A stretch of 64,000 nt of DNA from DASTSN01 sp035549175 (lineage in GTDB: Bacteria > Bacteroidota > Bacteroidia > Chitinophagales > Chitinophagaceae): contig DASZRL010000130.1 in NCBI GenBank assembly GCA_035549175.1, positions 33,158 through 97,157 on the forward strand, written 5' to 3'. How positions within the stretch are numbered: position 1 is the stretch's first letter; every line of letters starts with the position of its first letter. Of this stretch, positions 17,966 to 26,672 are shown one piece after another. Under the pieces are notes generated by a model. That model was not told the origin of the DNA. It was given only the letters and a program-made list of their open reading frames with translations, and ran no database searches. The translations under genes were made by a program, and so were the position numbers.

Positions 17966-18041
17966 AGCAAACGTAATTTTTGGAGGTTAAATGCAAAACA
18001 CTAATGTAAGGAATCCCGGCCAATGTGACCGGATTTTTACA

Positions 18042-18470
18042 TCAGGGAAGGTCATAGGTGATTATCAGGGAGAGATCGTCCCTGCCTACCGGACGCAAGC
18101 CATGGCTGCTTCCGGCCCGGGTCAGCAGGGCATCCCCCGCCTTCAGCCGGAGGATCTGCCCGTTCATGTTCATCTCTCCCTGTCCGCTCAGGATGTAATA
18201 CACCTCGTCGGTTTGCTGGAGATGATACCCAATGGCAGACCCGGGATGGAGAACCCGTTTGCGGAAGGCCATTTTAAAATCCCTGACTTGCGAGAAAAAA
18301 GGGTAGACGGTGGTTTTTCCCCCTCCGGCATGAGGGCCGGCCTCTTCCCGGCCGGTTTCATCGGAATGCTGGAGTACGTAACCGGCCTGCTGATAGCGGG
18401 CATCACTGCGCAAACACAGCAGGCAAAACAGGGGCAGGGCCAGCAGGCCCGCGAAAGGGAGGGATTTCAT
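18042..18470 (-). CDS. Secreted cupin-domain protein
   Basis: A 142-residue protein with a signal peptide (residues 1-22) and one small beta-barrel cupin domain. Cupin motif 1 is GYHLQQTDEVYYILSGQGEM and motif 2 is GDALLTRAGSSHGL. The usual metal-binding HxH pair of motif 1 reads HLQQTDE, so only some of the metal ligands are kept (His, Glu and the distal His). I start the gene at the ATG at 18470, since the longer reading frame to 18587 adds 39 residues with no signal-peptide logic. Function unknown; it may bind a sugar or small ligand. Confidence 0.7.
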   Translation of the reverse strand: MKSLPFAGLLALPLFCLLCLRSDARYQQAGYVLQHSDETGREEAGPHAGGGKTTVYPFFSQVRDFKMAFRKRVLHPGSAIGYHLQQTDEVYYILSGQGEMNMNGQILRLKAGDALLTRAGSSHGLRPVGRDDLSLIITYDLP

Positions 18471-18586
18471 ATGCGAAGGTTTTTGGATGTGTCGGAGCGA
18501 TCCAGGAAAGATAGGACAATCTTGGCAGGGTACTGGCGGGAACCGGTGGTTTTTCCTATTTTGTAACCGGTTTAAACCCTTTACCA

Positions 18587-19726
18587 ATGAAAAAATCAGG
18601 CTTTCAGCTCTTGCTGGTGGCAGGTCTGCTGCTGGCGGGCTGTAAATCCACCCGGAAACTCTACGACCAGGGATATTATGAACGCGCGGTATATTCTTCC
18701 GTAGAGGACCTTAAAAAGAATCCTAACAATTCATCAGCCCGGCAGATTCTGCCCAGCGCCTATCAGCAGGCGAGCCGCCAGTTTCTGGCTTCCATCGCCG
18801 GTGCCCGTCGTGCGGGAACGGGGAGCCTGGAAAGCCTGGACCAGATCTACCAGGGGTATACCTCCCTGCAGCGCCTCTACAACAGCATCATGGGTTCTCC
18901 GGCCGCCCAGGGCGCCCTACAGGCGGTGGATTACAGTGCGGAACTGCAGCAGGCCGCCGGGGATGCGGCTGCCGGTCATTATAACCTGGGAATGGACTAC
19001 CTCAACCAGGGCGGGCGGCTCAATGCCCAGAAGGCCTATGAAAATTTCAGCCTGGCGGATCAGTATGTACCGGGCTACCAGGATGTGCGCACCCGCAAGG
19101 ATCAGGCCTATGACCTGGCGGTGATCAATGTGGCCGTGAACAGCATCAGCCAGCAGTTCGGTCCGTATTCCGTGAATGGAAAATTCCTGGATAATGACAT
19201 CCTGAACACGCTCAATGGCATTGGTCGCACCTATTATGACCGGTTTTACAGTATCAATGAATCGCAATACAAACAATTACGGGTGGATCAGTTTATGGAC
19301 ATTAACCTGTATAATATCTGGTTCGGCCAGCTGGGTAGCAGCAGTTATTCCTATACCGTGACCAAAACCATCTCCGTACCGGGGCCCACACCCAAGGACC
19401 CCGCGCAGTCCACTACGGTGTCCGCTACCGTGAACGTGACCCGCCGCATAATAGACAGCCGGGCAGCCATGGACTGCCGTATAACCGACGCGGCCGACCG
19501 GCGCATCCTGTATAATGAACGCTTTACTTCCCAGTATACCTGGGAAAAACTGACGGGGAACTACACCGGTGATGCCCGGGCACTTTCCGACAAGGATAAG
19601 GCCATCATCAATGGGGTATACAATGACCCGCCTACCTACGACGAACTGTACCGGGAGCTTACGCGCCGCCTGCTGACTGACTTCAGCAACCGGATGCGGC
19701 AGATCTATGGCCATCAGGGGGCCTGA
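18587..19726 (+). CDS. Lipoprotein with helical repeats, unknown function
   Basis: A 379-residue predicted lipoprotein: the signal peptide ends in LLLAGC (Cys near residue 19), so the protein is anchored to a membrane facing the periplasm. The first half (residues about 25-190) is helical and TPR-like (YDQGYYERAVYSSVEDLKKNP, GHYNLGMDYLNQGG). The second half (about 200-379) is mixed and contains a beta-rich block with VTKTISVPGP and VSATVNVTRRIID. I do not recognise the family. A TATTTTG stretch (one base short of the -7 consensus) lies about 28 bases upstream of the start. Confidence 0.7.
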   Translation: MKKSGFQLLLVAGLLLAGCKSTRKLYDQGYYERAVYSSVEDLKKNPNNSSARQILPSAYQQASRQFLASIAGARRAGTGSLESLDQIYQGYTSLQRLYNSIMGSPAAQGALQAVDYSAELQQAAGDAAAGHYNLGMDYLNQGGRLNAQKAYENFSLADQYVPGYQDVRTRKDQAYDLAVINVAVNSISQQFGPYSVNGKFLDNDILNTLNGIGRTYYDRFYSINESQYKQLRVDQFMDINLYNIWFGQLGSSSYSYTVTKTISVPGPTPKDPAQSTTVSATVNVTRRIIDSRAAMDCRITDAADRRILYNERFTSQYTWEKLTGNYTGDARALSDKDKAIINGVYNDPPTYDELYRELTRRLLTDFSNRMRQIYGHQGA

Positions 19727-19796
19727 AGGAAGCGGCCGCCTGGCTTGCAGGCAGCCTCCTCCTGGTATGTTCGCATGAACAGCCGGGCTCTCCCGG

Positions 19797-20168
19797 TTAT
19801 TTCATCTTCGACATGCTGACATTACTCAGCACGTTGGAGCGGTTGTAACAATCGTCGGACACCAGGGTCACCTGAACCTCGTCCCCCTTCATCTCAAACT
19901 TGTACTTGCCCACTACGTTGCCGTCGCAATCACTCTGCCCGGTAACCTTCTGCAGCGTGATCACACTGTCCTTGACCGTATACAACATCGTTTCGAGGGG
20001 CATGTTGTTGTCGGCGAGCAGGGCCTCCACGGTATCCTTTCCGAATGCGAACACGACATCGGTAGGGCTTTCCAGCTGAAGGGTTGTTTTCCATTTCGTT
20101 CCTTCAAACTGGGCCTTGGCTCCGAAACCGGAGGCCACGATAAGCAGGATCAGGATGCATTTTTTCAT
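19797..20168 (-). CDS. Small secreted protein, lipocalin-like
   Basis: A 123-residue protein with a clear signal peptide (MKKCILILLIVASGFGAKAQ). The mature part is a short beta-rich domain beginning FEGTKWKTTLQLE, as in small lipocalin-like or META-like stress proteins of Bacteroidota, with two cysteines (in SDCDG and DDCYN) placed to form a disulfide. No enzymatic motif is visible. The assignment to a fold is tentative, but coding is well supported by the signal peptide. Confidence 0.6.
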   Translation of the reverse strand: MKKCILILLIVASGFGAKAQFEGTKWKTTLQLESPTDVVFAFGKDTVEALLADNNMPLETMLYTVKDSVITLQKVTGQSDCDGNVVGKYKFEMKGDEVQVTLVSDDCYNRSNVLSNVSMSKMK

Positions 20169-20297
20169 ACAATCGATTAGGTTTGGTTTTAGAATGGTTT
20201 GTCTTTAAAAGTACGATTTTGGTCCGCTTTCCGCATTCCGCGGATCCCTTTTTATCCGGTAAATTTTGTCAGGCTGGTGCATTTTCCCCCCTCTGAT

Positions 20298-20504
20298 TCA
20301 GGGCCGGCCGGCCAGATAGCCATTGAACCGGATATCCTGTCGTTCCGGACTTACCATCAGCAGGCTGGCGTAACCCCGGGGGGAAATGGTCAGCGTCAGC
20401 TGACTGCCCGGCTGGGCCAGCAGATTCGCAGCCAGTAATAAAAGCGCACCCGGCAGGCTGAACCGGATCAGCCGTTCCACCAAGTACCTTAGAATACCCG
20501 GCAT
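20298..20504 (-). CDS. Possible small secreted protein
   Basis: A possible 68-residue protein: a hydrophobic stretch (LIRFSLPGALLLLAANLLAQ) that would work as a signal peptide, followed by about 37 polar residues. I start it at the Met before PGILRYL; a longer version to 20540 is possible. There is no recognised family and no clear promoter, so this may be a chance frame, but the signal-peptide-like beginning and AQ cleavage site match other exported proteins of this genome. Confidence 0.3.
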   Translation of the reverse strand: MPGILRYLVERLIRFSLPGALLLLAANLLAQPGSQLTLTISPRGYASLLMVSPERQDIRFNGYLAGRP

Positions 20505-20610
20505 GGCTTTTTTATTCCAGGCTTCCCAAATCGTTCCCAACCCGGGTGCCGGGAAGGCCGGAAGGCTAAGGGATCGCTAAAATTCCCGGGCTGGGCTCCC
20601 GGAAGACGCT

Positions 20611-20618
20611 TATTTTTG
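20611..20618 (+). promoter_or_regulatory. -7 promoter element of the gamma-glutamyltransferase gene
   Basis: TATTTTTG matches the -7 consensus. It ends two bases before an in-frame ATG at 20621, so transcription would begin inside that codon region; this argues for the ATG at 20639 as the true start, with a leader of about 15 bases. Confidence 0.55.
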
Positions 20619-20638
20619 AAATGCCTAAATCATTCTGT

Positions 20639-22483
20639 ATGCGACGCGTTATTCCTGTGCTGCTGGCTGCCTGCCTGGGCGTATCCGGCTACTGTCAACG
20701 TACCCAGAAACCCGTCATCCATGGAAGTCATTGGATGGCCATCACCGGAAAGCCCCTGGCGGCCGAAGCCGGGGCGCAGATTTTTGAACGGGGAGGTAAC
20801 GCCGTGGATGCCGCCTGCGCCATGCTGGCTGCGACCTGCACCATGTGGGATGTTCTTTCCTGGGGAGGAGAGACCCAGGCCATCCTGTATAACCCCAAGA
20901 CAGGCAAGGTGATCTCCATTGACGCCCTCGGGGTTGCGCCAACCGGGGCCACGGTGGACTTCTTTAAAAAGAAGGGATATGATTTTCCCCCGGAATACGG
21001 GCCGCTGGCAGCCGTCACCCCGGGTACACCGGGCGGTCTCTGCTATATGCTGGCGGAATACGGCACCCTGAGCCTGAAAGAAGTATTGGCCCCGGCCATG
21101 CAACTGGCCGCCGGCTATCCCATCGAGGCGGAGACATCCAACAGCATTGAGCAGAACAAGGCCATGCTTAAGCAATGGCCCTATAGCAAAGCCGTATTCC
21201 TGCCCCACCCGGGAGCAAGCCGAGAGGCTCCGGAGGCAGGGGAAATTTTTGTGCAGAAGGACCTGCTGGCCACCCTGACCCGGATGGTCGAGGCCGAGCA
21301 GGATGCCCTTGGCCACCACAAGAGCCGCAAGGAGGCCATTTATGCTGCCTATGACCGGTTTTATAAGGGAGATATCGCCCGGGAATTTGTCCGGGGATGC
21401 CAGGAGCAGGGTGGCCTGATCACGCTGGAAGACCTCGCGCGCTGGAAACCCCGGGAGGAAGAACCCCTGCATGTGACCTACCGGGGTATCGACGTCTATA
21501 AGCTGCAACAGTGGAGCCAGGGGCCAGCCATGCTGCAATGTTTGAACATCCTGGAAAATTTTGACCTGCGGTCCATGGGCTATAACTCCAGCCGCTATAT
21601 CCATACCATTTGCCAGGCCATGCACCTGGCCTTTGCCGATCGTGATTTTTATTATGGTGACCCGTATTTTCCGCCCCAGGAACCCATGCAGGGCCTGCTC
21701 AGTAAGGAGTATGCCCGCAAGCGGGCGGCCCTGATCGACCCGGACCGGAATAATCCCCAGGTCTACCCGGGGGATCCATACCCTTTCGAGGGTAAAACCA
21801 ATCCCTATCTGGACCTGATTCAGCAGCGCGGAACGGTGGCCCGCGCAGACCTGCCTTTGGATGCGGCCTATATGGACCGACTCTGGCGGGGTACGACCTC
21901 GATTGAGGCGGCGGACCAGGATGGCTGGGTTGTTTCCGTGACCCCGAGCGGAGGCTGGGTGCCGGCCTGTATTGCCGGCCATACGGGTGTCGGTATGAGC
22001 CAGCGCATGCAAAGCTTTGTCCTGGACAGCACGCTGGATCCTTTCAATGTGGTGGAACCCGGCAAAAGACCCCGCGTCACCCTGACCCCCTCCCTGGCGA
22101 TGAAGGATGGCAAACCCTTCCTGGCCTTTGCCGTGCAGGGCGGCGATACACAGGACCAGAACCTGCTTCAGTTCTTCCTGAATGTGGTGGAATTTGGCAT
22201 GAATGTGCAGGAGGCGGCCGAAGCGGCCAATGTCAATACGGACCAGCTCTGGCTGTCCCTGGGAGGCACGTCCACGGATGATCGGCGACCACGCCCCGGC
22301 AGCCTCCTGGTGAGCAGCAGCCTGCCTGACTGGACGAGGCGGGAACTCCGCCGCCTGGGTTACAAACTGAGCTTCGGGGAGCGGACCAGTGGTCCGATCA
22401 ATGCCATCTATTTTGACTGGAAGCATGGCAGTTTCTGGGGCGGCAGCAGCAACAACGGGGATGATTACGGCATCGGCTGGTAA
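20639..22483 (+). CDS. Gamma-glutamyltransferase family protein
   Basis: A 614-residue secreted N-terminal nucleophile hydrolase of the gamma-glutamyltransferase family, which cleaves gamma-glutamyl amides such as glutathione in the periplasm. The signal peptide covers residues 1-20. The large-subunit segment begins with MAITGKPLAAEAG and RGGNAVDAACAM, and the autoprocessing and catalytic threonine lies in WRGTTSIEAAD (Thr419/Thr420), followed by the small-subunit block with SVTPSGGW. The precursor should self-cleave before that threonine. The family also contains cephalosporin acylase-like and other amidases, so glutathione as substrate is not certain. The start was chosen by the position of the -7 element. 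Confidence 0.87.
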   Translation: MRRVIPVLLAACLGVSGYCQRTQKPVIHGSHWMAITGKPLAAEAGAQIFERGGNAVDAACAMLAATCTMWDVLSWGGETQAILYNPKTGKVISIDALGVAPTGATVDFFKKKGYDFPPEYGPLAAVTPGTPGGLCYMLAEYGTLSLKEVLAPAMQLAAGYPIEAETSNSIEQNKAMLKQWPYSKAVFLPHPGASREAPEAGEIFVQKDLLATLTRMVEAEQDALGHHKSRKEAIYAAYDRFYKGDIAREFVRGCQEQGGLITLEDLARWKPREEEPLHVTYRGIDVYKLQQWSQGPAMLQCLNILENFDLRSMGYNSSRYIHTICQAMHLAFADRDFYYGDPYFPPQEPMQGLLSKEYARKRAALIDPDRNNPQVYPGDPYPFEGKTNPYLDLIQQRGTVARADLPLDAAYMDRLWRGTTSIEAADQDGWVVSVTPSGGWVPACIAGHTGVGMSQRMQSFVLDSTLDPFNVVEPGKRPRVTLTPSLAMKDGKPFLAFAVQGGDTQDQNLLQFFLNVVEFGMNVQEAAEAANVNTDQLWLSLGGTSTDDRRPRPGSLLVSSSLPDWTRRELRRLGYKLSFGERTSGPINAIYFDWKHGSFWGGSSNNGDDYGIGW

Positions 22484-22517
22484 GCCGCCGGTCGCAGGAA
22501 GGGTACGCAAGATTTGA

Positions 22518-22525
22518 TAACTTTG
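22518..22525 (+). promoter_or_regulatory. -7 promoter element of the M48 protease gene
   Basis: TAACTTTG matches TAnnTTTG and lies 35 bases before the start codon at 22561. Confidence 0.55.
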
Positions 22526-22560
22526 CCGGGCGACATGAATCATTCTTAAAACCATTACGT

Positions 22561-23370
22561 ATGATAAAAACCCGCTTACTCTTCGTACTGGCCCTGGGCC
22601 TTCTGATATCCTGCACCCGGAACGCGATTACGGGAAGAAGCCAGTTCAAACTTCTTCCTGAATCCGAATTGCAGTCCATGGCGGGCCAGCAATACCAGCA
22701 GTTTCTGACACAGAACAAAGTCGTAGCACAGGCCGGCAGCAAGGATGCCGAGATGGTCCGCCGGGTAGGGGAGCGGATATCCAGGGCCGTGGAGCAATAC
22801 TACGCGCAGAAAGGGCTGTCCGATGCGCTCAAGGGTTACAAGTGGGAATACAATCTGGTGGACAGTAAGGAGGTGAATGCCTGGTGCATGCCGGGTGGAA
22901 AAATCGTTGTCTATACGGGATTGCTGCCAATCACACAGAACGAGGCAGCCCTCGCCGTGGTGATGGGGCATGAAGTGACCCACGCCATTTTCCAGCACGG
23001 CAATGAACGGATGAGCCAGCAACTGGGCGCCGAAGTGGTCGGAACCGGGCTGCAGGTGGCGCTGGCCAATAAGCCGGCCCAGACACAGAATGCCTTTCTT
23101 ACCGCTTTCGGAGTCGGTTCCCAGGTTGGGGTACTCCTGCCTTTTTCGCGGAAGCATGAACTGGAGGCGGACCACTGGGGCCTGATCTGGGCCGCCATGG
23201 CGGGATACAATCCGCAGGAAGCCATTCCCTTGTGGGAGCGGATGGCCAAGGCCGGCGGACAAAAACCCCCTGAATTCCTGAGTACGCACCCCGATGATGG
23301 TCACCGCATCGAGCAGCTCAAGAAAATCATGCCCGAAGCCCTGCAATATTATAAGCCCATGGGCAAATAA
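22561..23370 (+). CDS. M48-family metallopeptidase lipoprotein
   Basis: A 269-residue zinc protease with a lipoprotein signal peptide (LLISC, Cys18), so it is membrane-anchored on the periplasmic side. The zinc-binding HEVTH motif is at residues 137-141 and the third ligand Glu is in KHELEADHWG near residue 199, both typical of the M48 (HtpX/BepA/LoiP-like) family, which degrades misfolded envelope and outer-membrane proteins. Size matches the single-domain LoiP-like forms without TPRs. It has its own promoter and is followed by a strong bidirectional terminator. Confidence 0.9.
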   Translation: MIKTRLLFVLALGLLISCTRNAITGRSQFKLLPESELQSMAGQQYQQFLTQNKVVAQAGSKDAEMVRRVGERISRAVEQYYAQKGLSDALKGYKWEYNLVDSKEVNAWCMPGGKIVVYTGLLPITQNEAALAVVMGHEVTHAIFQHGNERMSQQLGAEVVGTGLQVALANKPAQTQNAFLTAFGVGSQVGVLLPFSRKHELEADHWGLIWAAMAGYNPQEAIPLWERMAKAGGQKPPEFLSTHPDDGHRIEQLKKIMPEALQYYKPMGK

Positions 23371-23389
23371 GCGACTGAGCCTCAACGAT

Positions 23390-23424
23390 AAAATCCGGTC
23401 CGGGTCCTTACCGGACCGGATTTT
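23390..23424. terminator. Strong rho-independent terminator
   Basis: AAAATCCGGTCCGG and CCGGACCGGATTTT form a perfect 14-bp stem around a 7-base loop; the A/T ends give a T tract on both strands, so it can stop transcription both ways. It begins 20 bases after the M48 gene. Confidence 0.8.
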
Positions 23425-23460
23425 CTTTCCCTGTCCGGCCCCAAAGCCGTAAATTTTCAC

Positions 23461-23468
23461 TAATTTTG
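23461..23468 (+). promoter_or_regulatory. -7 promoter element of the DUF3052-like gene
   Basis: TAATTTTG is an exact -7 match located between the upstream terminator and the next start codon at 23550, giving a leader of about 75 bases. Confidence 0.5.
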
Positions 23469-23549
23469 CACTTCTGATTTCCAGTGGATGGTACGCCGGC
23501 TCACCGAACCGGGGACGGTGTTGAAAACCCCTTAAACATCTTTCGAGGT

Positions 23550-23987
23550 ATGTCACAGACGCTTTTTGAAAAATTACAGGTTGGTGGAGAAAAGAACCTG
23601 CTAATCCAGGGCTTGCCCTCCTCCATCGAGAAGCAGTTTGCCAAGCTGTCTTTCTCCAAGAATGTAACCCCCTTGCTCAGAAGCCGCAAAATCGACTTCG
23701 CCCTGGTGTTTGCGGTTAACGAAAACCAGCTGAACGGCATTCTCAAAGACGTTATGCCCGCCCTGAAAAAAGATTCCAAGTTCTGGGTTGCCTACCCCAA
23801 ATCGACCTCCAAAATCGTGACGGACCTGAACCGGGATTGCAGCTGGAACCAGCTGACCTGCGCCGGGTACCAGTGTGCCTGCCAGGTGGAGCTCGACCAT
23901 GTATGGAGCGCGATGCGCTTCGACAAGTGCGACGCCACAGCCGTTCCCACTTCCCGGGACCGCAGGCGGGAACCAGCCATGGCCTGA
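23550..23987 (+). CDS. DUF3052-like small protein
   Basis: A 145-residue cytoplasmic protein. The pattern of a strand-turn-helix opening (KNLLIQGLPSSIEKQF), a central strand reading IDFALVFAVNENQL, and the segment KFWVAYPKSTSKIVTDLNRD matches the DUF3052 family, in which a xWVAxPK block is a hallmark. Function unknown; no catalytic residues are evident. The last 18 residues are basic and low-complexity (SRDRRREP). Start at 23550 is preferred over an upstream frame because it follows the promoter and gives a family-like N-terminus. Confidence 0.65.
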   Translation: MSQTLFEKLQVGGEKNLLIQGLPSSIEKQFAKLSFSKNVTPLLRSRKIDFALVFAVNENQLNGILKDVMPALKKDSKFWVAYPKSTSKIVTDLNRDCSWNQLTCAGYQCACQVELDHVWSAMRFDKCDATAVPTSRDRRREPAMA

Positions 23988-24050
23988 TAGCCTTTTCCAG
24001 ATTTTTTATACCGGAAGGCGGGGGCTCCGGCCTCCTGTCAAAACCAAGCT

Positions 24051-24578
24051 ATGCCCCATCTGAATATTGAGGTAAAGGCCCGCTGCCAGGACCAGGATCG
24101 TATCCGGAACTACCTGCTCGGCCAGGGCGCCGAATTCAGGGGCCTGGACCGCCAGGTGGATACCTATTTCCGGGTAAACCGGGGGCGCCTGAAACTGCGG
24201 GAAGGCCGGATTGAAAATAATCTCATTCAATATGAACGGGCGGACCTGGAGGGCCCGAAATCTTCCCACTTCCGCCTGGTAAACGTAGCGGATGCCCACG
24301 GACTCAAAGCAGCCCTGACTGCGGCCCTCGGCGTCCTGGTCGTCGTGGACAAATCCCGCGAGATTTATTATATCGGCAACGTCAAATTTCACCTGGACCG
24401 GGTGGAAGGGCTGGGCACCTTCGTGGAAATCGAGGCCGGGAACCTCCTGGCTGACCTGGGTGCCGGGGAACTCCGGCAGCAGTGCGACCATTACCTCTCC
24501 GCATTCAATGTGCAGCCGGCGGACCTGGTTTCCGTTTCATACAGCGACCTGCTGCTGGATATGCTGGGAGGCAACTAG
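24051..24578 (+). CDS. CYTH-domain protein (class IV adenylate cyclase/triphosphatase-like)
   Basis: A 175-residue CYTH (triphosphate tunnel) domain, a fold that binds triphosphates with a Mg2+ inside a barrel of charged residues. The N-terminal signature normally reads ExExK; here it is NIEVKAR, so the first acidic residue is Asn5 and Glu7 and Lys9 are kept. Other charged barrel residues appear in DTYFRVNRGRLKLRE, IQYERAD and FVEIEAGN. Members include class IV adenylate cyclases and inorganic or thiamine triphosphatases; the cAMP function is not shown by sequence. Its stop codon TAG and the dnaG stop share the palindrome CTAG at 24575-24578. Confidence 0.8.
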   Translation: MPHLNIEVKARCQDQDRIRNYLLGQGAEFRGLDRQVDTYFRVNRGRLKLREGRIENNLIQYERADLEGPKSSHFRLVNVADAHGLKAALTAALGVLVVVDKSREIYYIGNVKFHLDRVEGLGTFVEIEAGNLLADLGAGELRQQCDHYLSAFNVQPADLVSVSYSDLLLDMLGGN

Positions 24579-26608
24579 TGCAGGATGACGGCACCGGTCC
24601 GCCTGGTAATCTCGCGTTCCATGTTCTTGAGGTACTCGTGGGCGCGATGCAGCTGTTCGAATTCCGCCGGGCTGTGGGGGCGCTCCAGGTCCTGCTGGTT
24701 TTCCAGGAGCAATTTTTTGATTTTCCGCAGTTTGAAATAATTGATGGCCGAATGGACCTGCTCCAGGGTCCGGTCCTCCTCCAGCTTCAGGAAACGGAGC
24801 AGTTCCTGTTCATTTTTCTTGTCCACCATCCGGATGAAATCCTCATAGGACTGTTCAAATAGCTGTCGCTGGTATCCGGTGGACTGGCTGTACTCGCGTT
24901 TCCAGTGATCACTTTCCTCATACGGCACATTCAGCAGGGCTACAGCCAGGGCGCTGATTTCCGGGTCGGGATGGTAAATCAGGAAGTTGCGGTCGGGCGG
25001 CCGGCCCTGTTCGCGCGTCTGATCCCGGTAACAATTGATCAGTTTCAGGATGGTGCGGTTGTCAAACAGCCCTTCATCCATGATTTCGGTAAATAGAAAG
25101 TCCGCCACCGGGCGGCCGTCTTCCCAGGCCCTGTTCCCGAATTCAATCAGCACCCGGGCGAACTCCCGTTCCTGGAGTTCGTCCTGGAACAGAAGACTGA
25201 AGGTGGCGTCGTCATAACTGGTCCCTTCGGCTTTCCGGTCCGCATCAGGCTGTTTGGCGGCTTCTCCGGGTGGAAGGGCCCGCTCCTGGGTGGCGATCCG
25301 GTTTCGGATAAACTGGTTAACGAGGGTATGCAGCCCGGCTTCGTCAATGCGAAGCAACTGGGCGCACTGCCGTATGTAATCCTGCTGGCGGGTAAAGTCC
25401 TCGGCCTTGTTGATCCGGGAGATCGTTTCCGCCATCCGGTTCACCACCTCGGCCTTCCGGGTACTGTCGTTGCCGGCATCCTGCAGCGCTACTTCCAGCT
25501 GGAACAGGATAAAATCCTTTTTGTTTTTTTCGATGAACTCCCTGAAGGCCGTCGCCCCCACTTTATTTACGTAACTGTCCGGGTCCTCCTGGTCGGGGAT
25601 CAGGACCAGTTTCACGTGGAGCCCCTCCTCCAACGCCATATCCAGTCCGCGCAGGGCGGCTTTGACCCCTGCCGCGTCCCCGTCGTAAATGATCGTCAGG
25701 TTGTTGGTATACTTCTTGACCAGGCGTAACTGGTCCTGGGTGAGGGAGGTTCCCCCGCTGGCCACGACATTTTCTATGCCGGCCTGGTGCAGGGAGATCA
25801 CATCGGTGTACCCTTCCACCAGCAGGCATTCGTCTGCCCGGTCTATGGCCTGACGGGCAAAATAGGAGCCATAGAGAATTTTGCTCTTGATATAGATCTC
25901 ATTCTCGGGGGTATTGATATACTTGGGAGCCCGGTCATTGCTTTTCAGAATCCGGGCCCCGAATCCCAGTACTTTACCGCTGTGGTTATGCACCGGGAAA
26001 ATGACCCGGCCGCGGTAATTGTCCTGGAGCTGGTCATTGCGGGCCACCACCAGGCCAGTCCGCAGCAGCAGGTCGCGGTTGTACTGCTGGGCCAGGGCCT
26101 CCCGGGTGAACGCATCGCGTTGTTCCGGGCTGTAGCCCAGCTGGAATTTGCGGATGGTTTCCTCGCGAAAACCCCGCTGCTGAAAATAACTCATGCCGAC
26201 ATCCTGGCCTTCTTCGGTTTCCAGGAGTTGCCGGGTAAAAAACTGCTGGGCGAACTGGTTGATGATAAACAGGCTGTCGGCTGCCAGTTGCTGCTGGCGC
26301 TGCTGATCGCTGGCGAAGGTTTCATGGACCTCCACGCCGTACCTGGCTGCCAGCCAGCGGAGGGCCTCGACGTAGCTGTATTTCTCGTGCTCCATCAGGA
26401 AGCTCACGGCGTTGCCGCTGCGCCCGCAACCGAAGCATTTGTAGATTTCCTTGGACGGGGAGACCGTGAAGGAGGGTGTCTTTTCGTTATGGAAGGGGCA
26501 GAGGCCCAGGTAATTGGCTCCCCGCTTTTTCAGTTTCACGAAGTCCCCGACGATATCGATGATATCGATGCGGTTCAGGATCTCTTGTATGGTTTCCCGG
26601 GAAATCAT
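24575..26608 (-). CDS. dnaG: DNA primase
   Basis: The 677-residue primase that makes RNA primers at the replication fork. Domains: N-terminal CHC2 zinc-binding domain with CPFHNEKTPSF and YKCFGCGRSG (residues about 38-65), the TOPRIM catalytic core (about 250-345, with LLVEGYTDVISL and IIYDGDAAGVKA) and a helical C-terminal domain that contacts the DnaB helicase. I start it at the ATG at 26608 (MISRETIQEIL), which is the conserved family N-terminus; the frame extends 13 residues further up but that stretch contains the promoter. The -7 element ends ten bases before this start, so the mRNA leader is only a few bases. Convergent with the CYTH gene. Confidence 0.95.
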   Translation of the reverse strand: MISRETIQEILNRIDIIDIVGDFVKLKKRGANYLGLCPFHNEKTPSFTVSPSKEIYKCFGCGRSGNAVSFLMEHEKYSYVEALRWLAARYGVEVHETFASDQQRQQQLAADSLFIINQFAQQFFTRQLLETEEGQDVGMSYFQQRGFREETIRKFQLGYSPEQRDAFTREALAQQYNRDLLLRTGLVVARNDQLQDNYRGRVIFPVHNHSGKVLGFGARILKSNDRAPKYINTPENEIYIKSKILYGSYFARQAIDRADECLLVEGYTDVISLHQAGIENVVASGGTSLTQDQLRLVKKYTNNLTIIYDGDAAGVKAALRGLDMALEEGLHVKLVLIPDQEDPDSYVNKVGATAFREFIEKNKKDFILFQLEVALQDAGNDSTRKAEVVNRMAETISRINKAEDFTRQQDYIRQCAQLLRIDEAGLHTLVNQFIRNRIATQERALPPGEAAKQPDADRKAEGTSYDDATFSLLFQDELQEREFARVLIEFGNRAWEDGRPVADFLFTEIMDEGLFDNRTILKLINCYRDQTREQGRPPDRNFLIYHPDPEISALAVALLNVPYEESDHWKREYSQSTGYQRQLFEQSYEDFIRMVDKKNEQELLRFLKLEEDRTLEQVHSAINYFKLRKIKKLLLENQQDLERPHSPAEFEQLHRAHEYLKNMEREITRRTGAVILH

Positions 26609-26618
26609 GGTCCGGGAG

Positions 26619-26626
26619 CAAAGATA
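26619..26626 (-). promoter_or_regulatory. -7 promoter element of dnaG
   Basis: Minus-strand TATCTTTG matches the -7 consensus exactly. Transcription would start about 4-5 bases before the dnaG ATG, a nearly leaderless arrangement. Confidence 0.6.
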
Positions 26627-26672
26627 ACTCCTCCCGGCGTTCGGCATGCCACGTCAACCCGATAGCAACGGA

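Noticed and set aside
20630..22555. Long minus-strand open frame opposite the gamma-glutamyltransferase gene
   Set aside because: It is a shadow of a well-supported family gene on the plus strand; its translation shows no family motifs, and the plus-strand gene has promoter and signal peptide.
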